Assembly (NCBI GenBank): GCA_965237985.1
Contig: OZ250161.1
Span: 1,054,001-1,118,000 of the forward strand
Length of the DNA stretch: 64,000 bases
Direction of reading: 5' to 3'
Source of the DNA: G965212025 sp965237985
Lineage (GTDB): Bacteria > Pseudomonadota > Gammaproteobacteria > Poriferisulfidales > Oxydemutatoraceae
Each line of letters opens with the position of its first letter. The stretch's first letter is position 1. Position numbers and translations under genes: made by a program. The notes below the pieces were generated by a model. The model saw nothing but the letters and a program-made list of their open reading frames with translations. It ran no database searches and was not told the origin of the DNA. Of the stretch, positions 43,740-54,040 are shown piece after piece.

Positions 43740-45857
43740 ATGGCAAGAAAAACCAAACGGGGAAACACTGAAAAAGGAGGCCGTGGCGAGCTGCGCAGCT
43801 TACGGCTAACCGCTGGAGAAACAAAAAAAGCCGGAGTCGCGCCGGTTTCAGAACTGTCAGGCACGGTTCCCACTGAAAGAATCGACGAGCCAAGGCTGAA
43901 AACCCCGGTCATTGCCTTTCTGACGATTTTCGTTACCGCAACGGCGGCACTGGTCGGCCCCTACGGCCAAAAATACGGCTACTCACCGGATCTGCACATG
44001 GCTGCTTACCTGGAAGTAGGTGTCCTGGTAATACTGTCACTGTTTGCGATCTCGCTCATGGGCAAGCGTGAACTGCGCATCATCCGCTCTCCCGTTCTGG
44101 TGCCGCTCACTGTTTTCTACCTGTGGGCAATGCTGTCGGTGCTGTGGGCGCACAGCAAATACGAAGCGGTAAACGATGGCCTGGAATGGACCGCGGCTTT
44201 TGTTGCATTCATTCTGGTCATACTTGGGCTGCGTAATGTGCGGGGGATGCGCTGGCTGTATATTGGTATTTTCACAACCGGTCTTTTGATTGCGTTTCTG
44301 GGCATTGCACAGTACCTGTTTGGAGTTGACTGGGTGCAGCAGCATGTCGTCCCCGGGGCTACTTTCAGCAACAAAAACATGGCCGGTCAATACGGGTCAC
44401 TGACCTTGCCTTTCGCGGTATATTTCTTCATGCAATCGCGATCCAAAACCGCCACATGGCTTTTCGCCGTCGCTGTTTCCCTGTTCATGACGTACATGTT
44501 TTACACCAGGGCACGCGGAACCTGGGTGGCATTTTTCGTGGAACTGGCGGTTTTTTCTCTCCTCATGGCTTATTTGCGATATAAACACGATTATCACCCC
44601 TTGCGACAGTCTTACAGGCGCTGGGCGGCCATTGCCATATTGCCCATGTTCCTGGGCTTTGCGTATTTGACGCCTTCCATGTTCGTCGGCACTGAGGCGG
44701 TCATGCAATCCTCGCTAGGTTCCAAGGACCCAGCCCTTGCTTCCAAAACCGGCGTTGAAGTTTTCAACCGCACCAGCGCTTCATTCACCGGCAGCGCCAA
44801 CATCCGCACAACCATGTGGGGAAATTCCTGGTTCATGCTGAAGGACCACTTCTGGATTGGTGTGGGTCTGGGTAACTGGACAGTGTTTTACGCGACATAC
44901 CAATCGGCGTGGCGACAGGACAAACTGTTAATGAGGAATCTGTTCCACCAGAACGCCCACAATGATTTCGTGGAGATAATCTGCGAACTGGGGGTCATTG
45001 GTTTCACATTTTTTCTGTGGTTTCTTTTCGCTTTGTTCAAAATCGTCAGGAAATCGCTGAATGCTCCTTTCCGAAATATTACACCGATGTTAATCGCCCC
45101 CCTCGTTGCTGTCGCCGGCATTTCCACGAATGCTGTTTTCAGCTTCCCATTCAAGCAACCCGTCCCGATTTTTTTCGTCTTGGTCTATGTCGGTATCTTC
45201 GCCGTCTTGTATTTTCTCATCGCGCCGCAAGACGATGCCCGCTCCGAATACCGCATCAGGCTAAAAAGCTTAATGGCCAGCGGCGCAGTAGCGTTTGTGT
45301 TGGTGGGGCTAACCAGTTTTCTCGCCATTACTCACTACCAGTGGTACCAGGCAGAAGTGCACTATCGCAAAGCCGCTATCGCCATGTCTGCCAGAAAACT
45401 GCGTACCGTCGCCAATGAAATCGACGAAGCCATACGACTGAACCCACTACGCAAGCAAATGGCATGGTTCAAAGCCACAAGTCTTTTACACAACGGCAAA
45501 GCAAAAGAAGCAATCCCTGTTTTTGAAAAGCTTGTGGAAAATTATCCTTATTCATCCAGCAACAATGTAAACTTGATCTCGGCATATATTTCCGCCGGCC
45601 AGCTGGACAAAGCGCTTGCACTCTACGACCAAATGACCAAGGTGCAACCCAGTAACGGGGATTTTCACAAACGCAAAGCCAGCCTGTTATCCAACAAGGG
45701 ACGGGTAGGAGAAATGCTTGAATCTTTGGAATCGGCATCGGCAGGCTACTTGGCACACAACAAAGTGGATTCCCACATGCAGATAGAAAACGAACTCGGA
45801 CAGATCCGTCTTCAACTTGCAAAAATATACCGGGCTAAAAATGGGGTGCCCGGTTAA
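43740..45857 (+). CDS. Wzy/O-antigen-ligase-family membrane protein with C-terminal TPRs
   Basis: A 705-residue multi-span inner-membrane protein with about 10-12 hydrophobic helices between residues 55 and 530 and a TPR-bearing periplasmic or cytosolic tail (about 545-705). The Wzy_C-type loop lies near the segment MFYTRARGTWVAFFVELA, and the large loop contains the NAHNDFVEIICELG motif typical of O-antigen ligases and pilin/protein O-oligosaccharyltransferases. Donor glycan and acceptor are unknown. The N-terminal 50 residues are basic and disordered-looking. It sits directly upstream of the type II secretion genes, so glycosylation of secreted or pilin-like proteins is possible. Confidence 0.8.
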   Translation: MARKTKRGNTEKGGRGELRSLRLTAGETKKAGVAPVSELSGTVPTERIDEPRLKTPVIAFLTIFVTATAALVGPYGQKYGYSPDLHMAAYLEVGVLVILSLFAISLMGKRELRIIRSPVLVPLTVFYLWAMLSVLWAHSKYEAVNDGLEWTAAFVAFILVILGLRNVRGMRWLYIGIFTTGLLIAFLGIAQYLFGVDWVQQHVVPGATFSNKNMAGQYGSLTLPFAVYFFMQSRSKTATWLFAVAVSLFMTYMFYTRARGTWVAFFVELAVFSLLMAYLRYKHDYHPLRQSYRRWAAIAILPMFLGFAYLTPSMFVGTEAVMQSSLGSKDPALASKTGVEVFNRTSASFTGSANIRTTMWGNSWFMLKDHFWIGVGLGNWTVFYATYQSAWRQDKLLMRNLFHQNAHNDFVEIICELGVIGFTFFLWFLFALFKIVRKSLNAPFRNITPMLIAPLVAVAGISTNAVFSFPFKQPVPIFFVLVYVGIFAVLYFLIAPQDDARSEYRIRLKSLMASGAVAFVLVGLTSFLAITHYQWYQAEVHYRKAAIAMSARKLRTVANEIDEAIRLNPLRKQMAWFKATSLLHNGKAKEAIPVFEKLVENYPYSSSNNVNLISAYISAGQLDKALALYDQMTKVQPSNGDFHKRKASLLSNKGRVGEMLESLESASAGYLAHNKVDSHMQIENELGQIRLQLAKIYRAKNGVPG

Positions 45858-45976
45858 AGCAATGCTCGCGAATCTCGCCAATGAAACGACTGATCTTGTA
45901 CGCAGCCAAGGCTTTTCGGGGCCGGTTTTTGCATCATGAATACTCGTCAATTTGCCGCTCATCGTGGCTGTGAACC

Positions 45977-46846
45977 ATGAATTCAACCCCGATGTCCGGC
46001 ACGGCTTTTTCGGAAAATGGTGCGCAAAGTTTTAACCGCTTTCTTGCCCGGCTCGCTTTTTTTGCATTGCTGTTGCCCTGTTTTTATCAATCCTCTACCC
46101 TGTTCTGGAGGATCGTGTACCCCGAGGGCTATGCCCTGCATTTAGAAAAAAATATCGAAGCTTCGTCAGAAACAGACGGGGGGGGCAGCCATGCGCGCCG
46201 CTGGTTATGGTTCGAAGACTCGGCGGCCCCCGTTGTCGTAAAACCGGTTCGTCCAAGCAAACTGGATGCGACCTTGGTGGGAGTTTTATCGCTGGGAAAT
46301 GAAGACAACGAGACCGGAGTTGCAATTATCGCCCTCAAAGGCAAGCCTCAAAAACTTTTCCGAGTCGGTGACGAAGTGGCACCGGCCACCTATCTCAAGC
46401 GTGTCAGGTCGGAGTTCGTTGTCCTGCAAAGAGATGATCAGGAAGAGGTCCTGGAATTAAAAAAAGTGGGACTGTTCAGCCGGCAGACAAAAAAGAGTTC
46501 AGTCGGCACTGCCGCCTCAGCCAAGGCAAACTACCAATCGATAGGCGGGAAACTGAAGCAGCTGGTAAAAGACGACATGGGTGCCCTGATCAAAAATATC
46601 CGCTTCAAAAAAGTCGAGCGAGACGGACAGGAAGCCGGCTACTCAGTCGACCCGAGAAACCGGAAAGGGAGAAGAATACTGAAAGAATTTGGCATTGAAG
46701 CCAAAGACGTATTGTTTAGCGCCAATGGCAATGACCTGACCACAGTCATGGAAAACCCGAACAAAATCCAGGAACTTCTGGAATCGCGCGAGCTGAACAT
46801 CAAACTGGAACGCCGGGGAATCGTACAGGAAATTTTAATAAAGTAG
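45977..46846 (+). CDS. gspC: Type II secretion protein C
   Basis: GspC links the outer-membrane secretin to the inner-membrane platform. The 289-residue protein has a single membrane segment (about 22-45), a periplasmic homology region (about 92-165, with ATLVGVLSLGNE and FRVGDEV) and a C-terminal PDZ-like domain (about 190-289, with RRILKEFGIEAKDVLFSANG). It is first of a run C-D-A-B-E-F; the gspD ATG follows the stop immediately. Confidence 0.88.
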   Translation: MNSTPMSGTAFSENGAQSFNRFLARLAFFALLLPCFYQSSTLFWRIVYPEGYALHLEKNIEASSETDGGGSHARRWLWFEDSAAPVVVKPVRPSKLDATLVGVLSLGNEDNETGVAIIALKGKPQKLFRVGDEVAPATYLKRVRSEFVVLQRDDQEEVLELKKVGLFSRQTKKSSVGTAASAKANYQSIGGKLKQLVKDDMGALIKNIRFKKVERDGQEAGYSVDPRNRKGRRILKEFGIEAKDVLFSANGNDLTTVMENPNKIQELLESRELNIKLERRGIVQEILIK

Positions 46847-48958
46847 ATGTCAGGCATGAAGTTTCGAAAATGGCATAGGAAGGCACGGCGGCTGCTTGCA
46901 CGTTTGTTATTCGCACTTCTGCTTGCCACAGCCCCCGTTTTGATGCGGGGGGAAGACATCACCATGAATTTCCGTGAGGTGGAAATTCGCCAAATTATTG
47001 AAAGCGTCGGGCGACTGACGGGCAGAAATTTCCTGGTTGACCCGCGCGTCCGTGGCAAAGTCACCATCCTCGCCAATGAACCGGTACCTGAGGAAGCCGT
47101 TTATGAAATGCTGTTGGCCATACTCAGAATGCATGGTTTCCGTGCTATAGAAGGCAACCGGGTCACTCGCATCGTCGCGGCAAATGTTGCCAACCGCTTT
47201 GCCCCGAACTCGGTGCCGGCGGAACTGGTTACCGAACTGTTGCGCATCAACCATCTCAACGCCGGTTCGGTCATCCCTCTGGTTAAGCCTCTCATGACGC
47301 CGCAATCACAAATCGTCGCTCACAAAGAAACCAATGTATTGATTATCACTGAACTGAAAACCAACCTGGATCGCATCAGAAGCATCATTGCTCGCCTGGA
47401 TCTGGAAACCGTCGGGAAATATGAAGTCATCCCTTTGCAACATGCCAATGCCAAAGATCTGGTCGCGCTACTGCAAAAAGCCAGCAACAAGGGACTGCGA
47501 CACCTTACTCAAATCGTTGCCGACCGGCGGACCAATCGCCTGATCATTACCGGACCACCAGAATTGCGTTTGCCCTTGCGAACTCTGATCGCCGAACTGG
47601 ATGCCCCTGCTGAAGGACAGGGCAAGGGCGAATTGAAAGTCATCGCCTTGCATTACTCCAAAGCAGAGGACATGGTAAAAATTCTGAAAGGGCTTCTCGC
47701 TTCGGAACAGTTTTTGAAACTCCTGGTGGAAGGCTACTTGGCCCGGGAACTCGACACCCGTACCAGGCCCACCGTCATCATCAAGCCCAAAGACATCATG
47801 ACTACGTCCGACGAAAAGACGGCAAGTTCGATCAGAAACATCGACAAAAAACAGTACACCATACACGCCGACATTGCCACGAATTCATTGATAGTCGGGG
47901 GGACTCCGCCCATCATTCGCGCGGTTGAGCGGGTCGTTGAAAAACTGGATGTCCCGCGACCACAGGTCATGATTGAAGCCATCATTGCCGATGTCGACGA
48001 ATCCAAGTTCAGTGAGATCGAGTCGAGAATCGGCGTATTTGATCCAGGCAGCACGTTCGGCTCCATCACGCCCGCCAACTACCGTGGTATATTGGGTATT
48101 TTCAATCCCGACGGCGAAGGCAGTGCCACATTTGGTGGCGTTGCGCGAAGCTCGCTTTCGGGAGGTGGAACCTTGCCGATCAGCCTGCTCGTGACTGCCA
48201 TCAACAGAGACAACGACTCTCGCGTGCTGTCAACACCTGCCATCCTGACATTGAACAATGAGGAAGCAAGTATCGACGTTTCTGATGTTCGCTATGTTCA
48301 AACCGGGCAAACCAGCAACAGTGCCGGGACAACCGCATCAGTCGGTCGCCAAGAATTCGGCACCAAGCTCACGGTGACGCCGCAAATCACTGAAGGTTCA
48401 GCCGTGCGCCTTGACATAGAGCAAAAACATGAAGACATCACTGGCAACACCACCATCGATAATGCTTCCTATCCAGTCACCAAAAAACGTGAAATCAAAA
48501 CCCGGGTGGTCGTCAATGACGGTAACATTTTGGTGCTCGGGGGACTGACCAGTGATACCGTGGTGGAGAACCGGCGCAGAACCCCGTTTCTGGGTGATCT
48601 GCCGATCATTGGCAAGTTTTTTTCCGGGCAAGACAGTAGGCATGCCAGGCAAAGTTTGATGGTCTTCATTAAACCCACGATCTTGCGAACCGCCGCCGCC
48701 GCCGTAAAAACTTCCGAAGACCGCTACGCTGAACTCAGGCTGGACCAGCTTTTGCATGCGTCCGGGCTCAAAAGCCTTCTCGAGAAACAACCAGAAACAG
48801 CGATTTTGCCTCCATTGCAAAAAATTTCTCGCTCCGTGCCTGACGGCACTAAAAAGCAGCCCCGAAAAATCATAAAAATCATTCGCGTCAAAAAGCGCCT
48901 GTCGGCACGCAAGGAAGACCTGAAACCCGAGCAGGTTTACCAGCAGGGAGACCACTGA
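46847..48958 (+). CDS. gspD: Type II secretion secretin
   Basis: Forms the outer-membrane channel of the type II secretion system. The 703-residue protein has a signal peptide after a basic start, an N0 domain (DITMNFREVEIRQIIESV), repeated N1-N3 domains (NHLNAGSVIPLVKPLMTP; YEVIPLQHANAKDLVALLQ; LKVIALHYSKAEDMVKILKG) and the secretin domain with TPFLGDLPIIGKFF and LMVFIKPTIL near residues 580-605. A basic C-terminal tail may be the S-domain for a pilotin. It abuts gspC with no gap and is followed by the TTG start of the gspA-like gene. Confidence 0.96.
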   Translation: MSGMKFRKWHRKARRLLARLLFALLLATAPVLMRGEDITMNFREVEIRQIIESVGRLTGRNFLVDPRVRGKVTILANEPVPEEAVYEMLLAILRMHGFRAIEGNRVTRIVAANVANRFAPNSVPAELVTELLRINHLNAGSVIPLVKPLMTPQSQIVAHKETNVLIITELKTNLDRIRSIIARLDLETVGKYEVIPLQHANAKDLVALLQKASNKGLRHLTQIVADRRTNRLIITGPPELRLPLRTLIAELDAPAEGQGKGELKVIALHYSKAEDMVKILKGLLASEQFLKLLVEGYLARELDTRTRPTVIIKPKDIMTTSDEKTASSIRNIDKKQYTIHADIATNSLIVGGTPPIIRAVERVVEKLDVPRPQVMIEAIIADVDESKFSEIESRIGVFDPGSTFGSITPANYRGILGIFNPDGEGSATFGGVARSSLSGGGTLPISLLVTAINRDNDSRVLSTPAILTLNNEEASIDVSDVRYVQTGQTSNSAGTTASVGRQEFGTKLTVTPQITEGSAVRLDIEQKHEDITGNTTIDNASYPVTKKREIKTRVVVNDGNILVLGGLTSDTVVENRRRTPFLGDLPIIGKFFSGQDSRHARQSLMVFIKPTILRTAAAAVKTSEDRYAELRLDQLLHASGLKSLLEKQPETAILPPLQKISRSVPDGTKKQPRKIIKIIRVKKRLSARKEDLKPEQVYQQGDH

Positions 48959-48959
48959 T

Positions 48960-50699
48960 TTGTACGAACAATTTTTCAATTTCAATGAAAACCCGTTTAC
49001 GATCACTCCGAATCCTCGCTATCTTTTTTTGAGCAGCCAGCACCGCGAAGCGCTGGCATGTCTGAATTATGGACTGCGCAACAACGGCGGTTTCATTTTG
49101 CTCAGCGGCGAAGCCGGCACTGGGAAAACGACTTTGTGCCGAAGTTTTCTGGAAAAACTCCCCGCTGATGCGCATGCAGCATTCATTTTCAACCCGAAAT
49201 TGGACGAACGTGAACTGTTGCAGGCGATCTGCGATGAATTTTCCATTGCTTACGCTAAAGACAGCAGCCTCGCATCACTGATCGTGGCGTTGAATCAACG
49301 CCTCCTGGAGTGGCATTCAAGAGGAGAAAAAGCGCTTTTACTGGTGGATGAAGCACAGAACCTGCATTACCGCGTACTGGAACAATTGCGTCTTTTAACC
49401 AACCTGGAAACCCACGAAGCAAAACTCCTGCAAGTCATACTGATTGGTCAGCCGGAGCTGCTGGAAAAACTGCGTCGGCCGGAACTGCGCCAGTTGTCGC
49501 AAAGAGTGGTTGCCCGTTATCATCTGACTCCCCTGTCGGTCGGAGATCTAAAAAATTACATCACACACCGATTGAAGGTGGCCGAAGGACAAGATGCCAT
49601 TTTCCCCCTGCAAGCCCGTCTGCGGATTGCTCAACTCAGCCATGGCATCCCGCGCCTGGTGAACTTGCTTTGTGACCGTGCTTTGCTGGGCGCTTACGCC
49701 TTGGACGAAAAGCGCGTCACCATGAAAGTAGTGGAACAGGCTGCTCACGAGGTGCTCGGGGAACGCAAACAGAGAATAAAGTACAACGGCGGCGAACATA
49801 CTTCGAGCAAAATGCGAAAATTTCTCATCGGAGGTGTGGTTGCCGCCCTCTTGGTAGCGACAACGCTTGGGGTTTGGCCGGAAGGGATCAAAGCTTTCGT
49901 CGGAATTTTGGAAGAAAACTGGGAGAATATGCAAGGAACAGCAACATCCAAGGTCACGGCAAACGATCGCCAGATGCCTTTAAGCGAGGGCCAGGAAGCA
50001 GAAACTCGGCCGCTGGAACACACCAATGTTCCCCAACGCTCAACCGATCTGACACTGGAAAGTCTGAACCAGAGTGGGAACTCCTCGCGCAAAGCATTTG
50101 GGCTGCTGTTCAAAGCCTGGGGGCTGAACATGCCGATCGAGCCGACGGTACCAGCGTGTGATTTTGCCCAGCGCCAGGAACTGGATTGCTGGAGTCGCTC
50201 GGGCGGAGACTTGCAATTGTTGCGAACACTGAACCGGCCAGCAGTCGTCAAGCTCAGCAACGAACGAAACAAGTTGTTTTTCCTGGCTTTGCTGCAACTC
50301 GATGCCAATCATGCGGTGCTCGCATCTCCACTGGGACAGGTGAAAATTCCCGCCAGCGAATTCCAAAAATTCTGGACTGGAGATTTCACTGTTCTATGGC
50401 GACGGCCCCCAGGCTTTCTCAAAACACTGATCCCCGGTGACAAGGGGAAAATAGTAGACCGGGTCCTCAAGCAGCTCTCCACCCTCGGTAATGTTCAAAC
50501 CGCAAGCAAGACCCACAGCTACGATACTTCAGCCGTAGAACTGGTACGCAGTATCCAGCGCCGTTGCGGAATGTTGGTTGATGGCATGGTGGGCAAAGAA
50601 ACATTGTTTGCCATTAACAATCTGCTGGGCAACGTACCTTATTTATCCAGGCGTAATAACCTTTCCTGTCTGGGCAAGCAGGTGTCCGCTCTCCAATAA
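48960..50699 (+). CDS. gspA: GspA/ExeA-like AAA ATPase with peptidoglycan-binding domain
   Basis: ExeA-type ATPases work with GspB to help insert the secretin through peptidoglycan. The 579-residue protein starts at TTG 48960, has an AAA domain (Walker A GEAGTGKTTL at 50-59, Walker B LLLVDEAQN near 127-135), one membrane segment (about 282-300) and a periplasmic part with an atypical papain-like/C39-type region. It ends with a peptidoglycan-binding repeat (VELVRSIQRRCGMLVDG). The secretin gene upstream and gspB downstream fit this role. Confidence 0.9.
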   Translation: MYEQFFNFNENPFTITPNPRYLFLSSQHREALACLNYGLRNNGGFILLSGEAGTGKTTLCRSFLEKLPADAHAAFIFNPKLDERELLQAICDEFSIAYAKDSSLASLIVALNQRLLEWHSRGEKALLLVDEAQNLHYRVLEQLRLLTNLETHEAKLLQVILIGQPELLEKLRRPELRQLSQRVVARYHLTPLSVGDLKNYITHRLKVAEGQDAIFPLQARLRIAQLSHGIPRLVNLLCDRALLGAYALDEKRVTMKVVEQAAHEVLGERKQRIKYNGGEHTSSKMRKFLIGGVVAALLVATTLGVWPEGIKAFVGILEENWENMQGTATSKVTANDRQMPLSEGQEAETRPLEHTNVPQRSTDLTLESLNQSGNSSRKAFGLLFKAWGLNMPIEPTVPACDFAQRQELDCWSRSGGDLQLLRTLNRPAVVKLSNERNKLFFLALLQLDANHAVLASPLGQVKIPASEFQKFWTGDFTVLWRRPPGFLKTLIPGDKGKIVDRVLKQLSTLGNVQTASKTHSYDTSAVELVRSIQRRCGMLVDGMVGKETLFAINNLLGNVPYLSRRNNLSCLGKQVSALQ

Positions 50700-50704
50700 C
50701 CGTC

Positions 50705-51289
50705 GTGTCCTACATTCTCAACGCATTGAAAAAAGCGGAGCGCGAAAGGAATCGGGGGGGCGTTCCCGACATTCACACGCGACAACAATTTAATGAACCG
50801 CTAACTACCCCGCTGCCGCTGTTCTGGAAAGCCGCAATCCTGGCGCTGATCCTGAGCGCATTGCTGACAACGACGGCCATTGGCTGGATGTTTTTCACTT
50901 CACCACAAAACGCTGAACACGTCCAAAGCCAGGCAGCCCAAGGTGTCGCGGGTATCCCGACGCCCGCGGTCACACCGGATTACGCCCCACCGCTACCGGT
51001 CGCAAACGAAATTCCGATCGTCACCAATATGCTGGAACCAAGCGTCATTCCAGAAATCGCGACTTTGCCGGAAGAAATCCGTCGGCAGATACCAAAAATT
51101 GTTTTAAGCGGCCACGTGTACAGTAAAAAAGATCCGGCAAGGCGGCGTGTGATCGTAAACGATCAATTGGTCAGCCAAAACGAGTATATAGTTGACGGAC
51201 TATTGGTGAAACAAATTACTCCGACCGGAGTGGTTTTTGTTTTTAATGGCCAGTTTTTCAGCATGCGTGCTAACGAAATTTATCGTTGA
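50705..51289 (+). CDS. gspB: Type II secretion protein B
   Basis: Partner of the GspA/ExeA ATPase. The 194-residue protein begins with the family signature SYILNALKKAERERN, has one membrane segment (about 40-62), a proline-rich linker, and a C-terminal T2SSB domain containing LSGHVYSKKDPARRRVIVND and a final NGQFFSMRANEIYR-like end. The start is GTG 50705, five bases after the gspA stop. Confidence 0.9.
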   Translation: MSYILNALKKAERERNRGGVPDIHTRQQFNEPLTTPLPLFWKAAILALILSALLTTTAIGWMFFTSPQNAEHVQSQAAQGVAGIPTPAVTPDYAPPLPVANEIPIVTNMLEPSVIPEIATLPEEIRRQIPKIVLSGHVYSKKDPARRRVIVNDQLVSQNEYIVDGLLVKQITPTGVVFVFNGQFFSMRANEIYR

Positions 51290-51302
51290 GAGGTTGCCAG
51301 AC

Positions 51303-52772
51303 ATGATTGAGCACAACATTCCTTTCGGTTTCGCCCAGGATCATGGTGTGTTTCTTGAGATCGGCCCACATGGGGAAGTGCTTTACCACCGCTCGGACAC
51401 AAAGGCGGATGTCCTACAGGAAGTGCGACGCCTGCTGGAACGGGAACCGGCTTTACAAATCCTCAAATCGGATGAATTTGAAAAGCGTCTTGAGAACAGT
51501 TACTCGGATCGTTCCAAAAACAGCCTTTCCGAAGTAGCTGAAGTGGAAAGCAGCATGGGCCTTGATGAAATTGTCGCGGCCATGAGCGAACCTGAAGACT
51601 TGTTGAAAAACGAAGACGATGCCCCAGTCATCAAAATGCTGAATGCGATTTTCTTTGAAGCCATCCGCGACAAAGCATCGGATATCCACGTGGAACCATA
51701 CGAAAAAGATTTGTATGTCCGCTTCAGAATGGATGGTATTTTGAAAACCGTACTCACGCTTTCCCCCAAACTATGTCCGTTGCTGATTTCTAGAATCAAA
51801 GTCCTTGCTCGCCTGGATATCGCGGAAAAACGGATTCCTCAAGACGGGCGGATGTCTCTGCGTCTCGGGGGACGTGCCGTGGATTTGAGAGTTTCCACTT
51901 TGCCATCCAGTCATGGCGAAAGGGCAGTACTACGCATCCTCGATAAAAGTACCGAACAGTTGTTCCTCAATCGGCTCGGCATGAGCGAGCATGCCCAACA
52001 ACGCTTCGCCCAGATGGTGCGGCGTCCGCATGGCATCATCCTGGTTACCGGTCCCACAGGGAGTGGGAAAAGCACGACTTTATATGCCGGCCTCGCTGAA
52101 CTGGACCGTAAACAACGCAACGTCATGACCATAGAAGATCCAGTGGAATACAACATCCATGGCATCAGCCAGACTCAAGTCAACCTGAAGGCAGGCATGA
52201 CTTTCGCACGTGGGCTGCGAGCAATTTTGAGGCAGGATCCAGACGTGGTGCTGATCGGCGAAATCCGCGATCGGGAAACCGCTGACATTGCGGTGCAGGC
52301 CAGCCTCACCGGCCATCTGGTGCTTTCCACACTGCACACCAACACTGCAACCGGAGCAATAACGCGGCTTTGTGACATGGGCGTAGAACCGTTCCTGCTC
52401 ACCGCCACTATGCAGGGTGTACTTGCGCAACGTCTGGTACGCAAGCTTTGCAGCCATTGCCGCGAGGGCTATATCCCCGACCAAGCGGAATTAGCAAGTT
52501 GGGGATTCAACACGGAAATACTGCCCGAAGATACGGCATTGTTTCGCGCCAAGGGTTGCGAACAATGCCATCACACTGGCTATAAGGGCCGCTTTGGTCT
52601 TTTTGATCTGGTAGTGTTTGACAGTGAGTTGCGCAAACTGATACACCAGGGCGAAACCGCAATGGAAGAACATCTTCGGAAGTCACAACCTGGTTTGCGC
52701 GAAGTAGGGTTCGACCACGTTGTGCAAGGCGAAACTTCTTGCGAGGAAGTGCTTGCCGTCACCATAAACTGA
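51303..52772 (+). CDS. gspE: Type II secretion ATPase GspE
   Basis: Cytoplasmic hexameric ATPase powering pseudopilus assembly. The 489-residue protein has Walker A GPTGSGKSTT near 257-266, the Asp box IEDPVEY, Walker B DPDVVLIGEIRD, the His box LSTLHTNTA and a four-cysteine zinc site (CSHC and CEQC in the last quarter). The N-terminal GspE domain is shortened relative to E. coli GspE. The ATG at 51303 is preferred; the upstream open frame overlaps gspB. The C-domain is typical of the PilB/GspE family and the context assigns it to type II secretion. Confidence 0.95.
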   Translation: MIEHNIPFGFAQDHGVFLEIGPHGEVLYHRSDTKADVLQEVRRLLEREPALQILKSDEFEKRLENSYSDRSKNSLSEVAEVESSMGLDEIVAAMSEPEDLLKNEDDAPVIKMLNAIFFEAIRDKASDIHVEPYEKDLYVRFRMDGILKTVLTLSPKLCPLLISRIKVLARLDIAEKRIPQDGRMSLRLGGRAVDLRVSTLPSSHGERAVLRILDKSTEQLFLNRLGMSEHAQQRFAQMVRRPHGIILVTGPTGSGKSTTLYAGLAELDRKQRNVMTIEDPVEYNIHGISQTQVNLKAGMTFARGLRAILRQDPDVVLIGEIRDRETADIAVQASLTGHLVLSTLHTNTATGAITRLCDMGVEPFLLTATMQGVLAQRLVRKLCSHCREGYIPDQAELASWGFNTEILPEDTALFRAKGCEQCHHTGYKGRFGLFDLVVFDSELRKLIHQGETAMEEHLRKSQPGLREVGFDHVVQGETSCEEVLAVTIN

Positions 52773-52840
52773 ATCAGGGTCATAAAAACCGGTACCCATG
52801 CCACCACACTGCTTAACAGTACCGGGACGAAAGGTGTATT

Positions 52841-54040
52841 TTGCCGACTTTTAATTACAGCGCGCTGGACGCCAAAGGGAAAGTCCGCAAGGGGGTCCTG
52901 GAAGCGGAAACCGGGCGCAGCCTCAGGCAAAAATTGCGGGAACGCCACTTGATTCCCGTGGAAGTGTCTCCGGTTGCCGTGGGAAAGTCTGTCTTTCGCT
53001 TTCGCACCAAAGTCCGCAAAAACGACTTGATGCTGATTACCCGCCAACTGGCAACGCTGGTTGCTTCCGGTATGCCCCTGGAAGAAAGCCTGCGCCTCAT
53101 GGCGGAACAGGCAGAAAATCTGGCCATCAAACGCCTGGTGTCAAGTGTGCGCAGCCTGGTGTTGGAGGGGCACAGCCTTGCCTACGCATTTGAGCACGCT
53201 GTGCATGCTTTCCCCGAGTCTTTTGTCGCAACTATTGCGGCGGGCGAAGAAACGGGTCACTTGCCCGAAGTCTTTGAACGTCTGGCAGACGAAATAGAAG
53301 TACAGGGAAAAGCGCGCCAGAGTCTACTGACAGCCATGATTTATCCTCTGATGATGTTGGTCGTGTGCCTGGCCATCATTGTGCTTTTAATCGTGTATAT
53401 CGTGCCGCAGATCACCGGCGTGTTTGTAAACCTGAAACAGGAGTTACCTGTCTTGACCCGTGGACTGATCGCTTTAAGCGACTGGCTACGCGACTACGGC
53501 CTTATTTTGGCAATCCTGCTGTCGGGAGCGATTGTATCTTTCCTGCTTGCCCTGCGCCGACCTGACTTCAGGAAAAGCTGGGATCGGTTTCTGCTGAGAT
53601 TGCCCCACATCGGCTACTGGATCATCATTGCCAACGTTTCCGGATGGTCGCGTGGTCTGGGGACATTGCTTGCCAGTGGCGTACCAGTCATGGAGTCGCT
53701 CAAAATCGCAGCACAGCGCGTCCAGAACCGGTCGCTGCGCAGTGAACTCGATTCCGTTTCCGAGCGAGTGAGAGAAGGCGACAGTCTGCAGAGCGCCCTG
53801 GCAAAAGCGACACACTTTCCACCCTTTCTCATTCACATGGTCGGCAGTGGCGAATCCAGTGGAGCACTGGATTCGTTGCTTCTCAAAGTCTCTGACTACT
53901 ATGACCAACGTGTCACCAACATCACCACCACAGTCACCAAGCTGTTCGAACCATTACTGGTTATTTTCATGGGGGGCGTGGTGCTGTTGATCGTTCTTGC
54001 CATCTTGGTGCCCATCATCGAAATGAACCGATTGTTCTAA
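52841..54040 (+). CDS. gspF: Type II secretion inner-membrane platform protein GspF
   Basis: Polytopic platform protein that couples GspE to pseudopilus assembly. The 399-residue product starts at TTG 52841 (MPTFNYSALDAKGK) with AAAGGTG eight bases before it. It has two repeated GspF domains, each with TRQLATLVASGMPLEESL or GLGTLLASGVPVMESL, and three membrane helices (about 168-195, 218-240 and 370-397). It is the last recognised T2SS gene; no gspG-N follow. A hairpin GGTGCC/GGCACC starts at the base after the stop. Confidence 0.95.
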   Translation: MPTFNYSALDAKGKVRKGVLEAETGRSLRQKLRERHLIPVEVSPVAVGKSVFRFRTKVRKNDLMLITRQLATLVASGMPLEESLRLMAEQAENLAIKRLVSSVRSLVLEGHSLAYAFEHAVHAFPESFVATIAAGEETGHLPEVFERLADEIEVQGKARQSLLTAMIYPLMMLVVCLAIIVLLIVYIVPQITGVFVNLKQELPVLTRGLIALSDWLRDYGLILAILLSGAIVSFLLALRRPDFRKSWDRFLLRLPHIGYWIIIANVSGWSRGLGTLLASGVPVMESLKIAAQRVQNRSLRSELDSVSERVREGDSLQSALAKATHFPPFLIHMVGSGESSGALDSLLLKVSDYYDQRVTNITTTVTKLFEPLLVIFMGGVVLLIVLAILVPIIEMNRLF

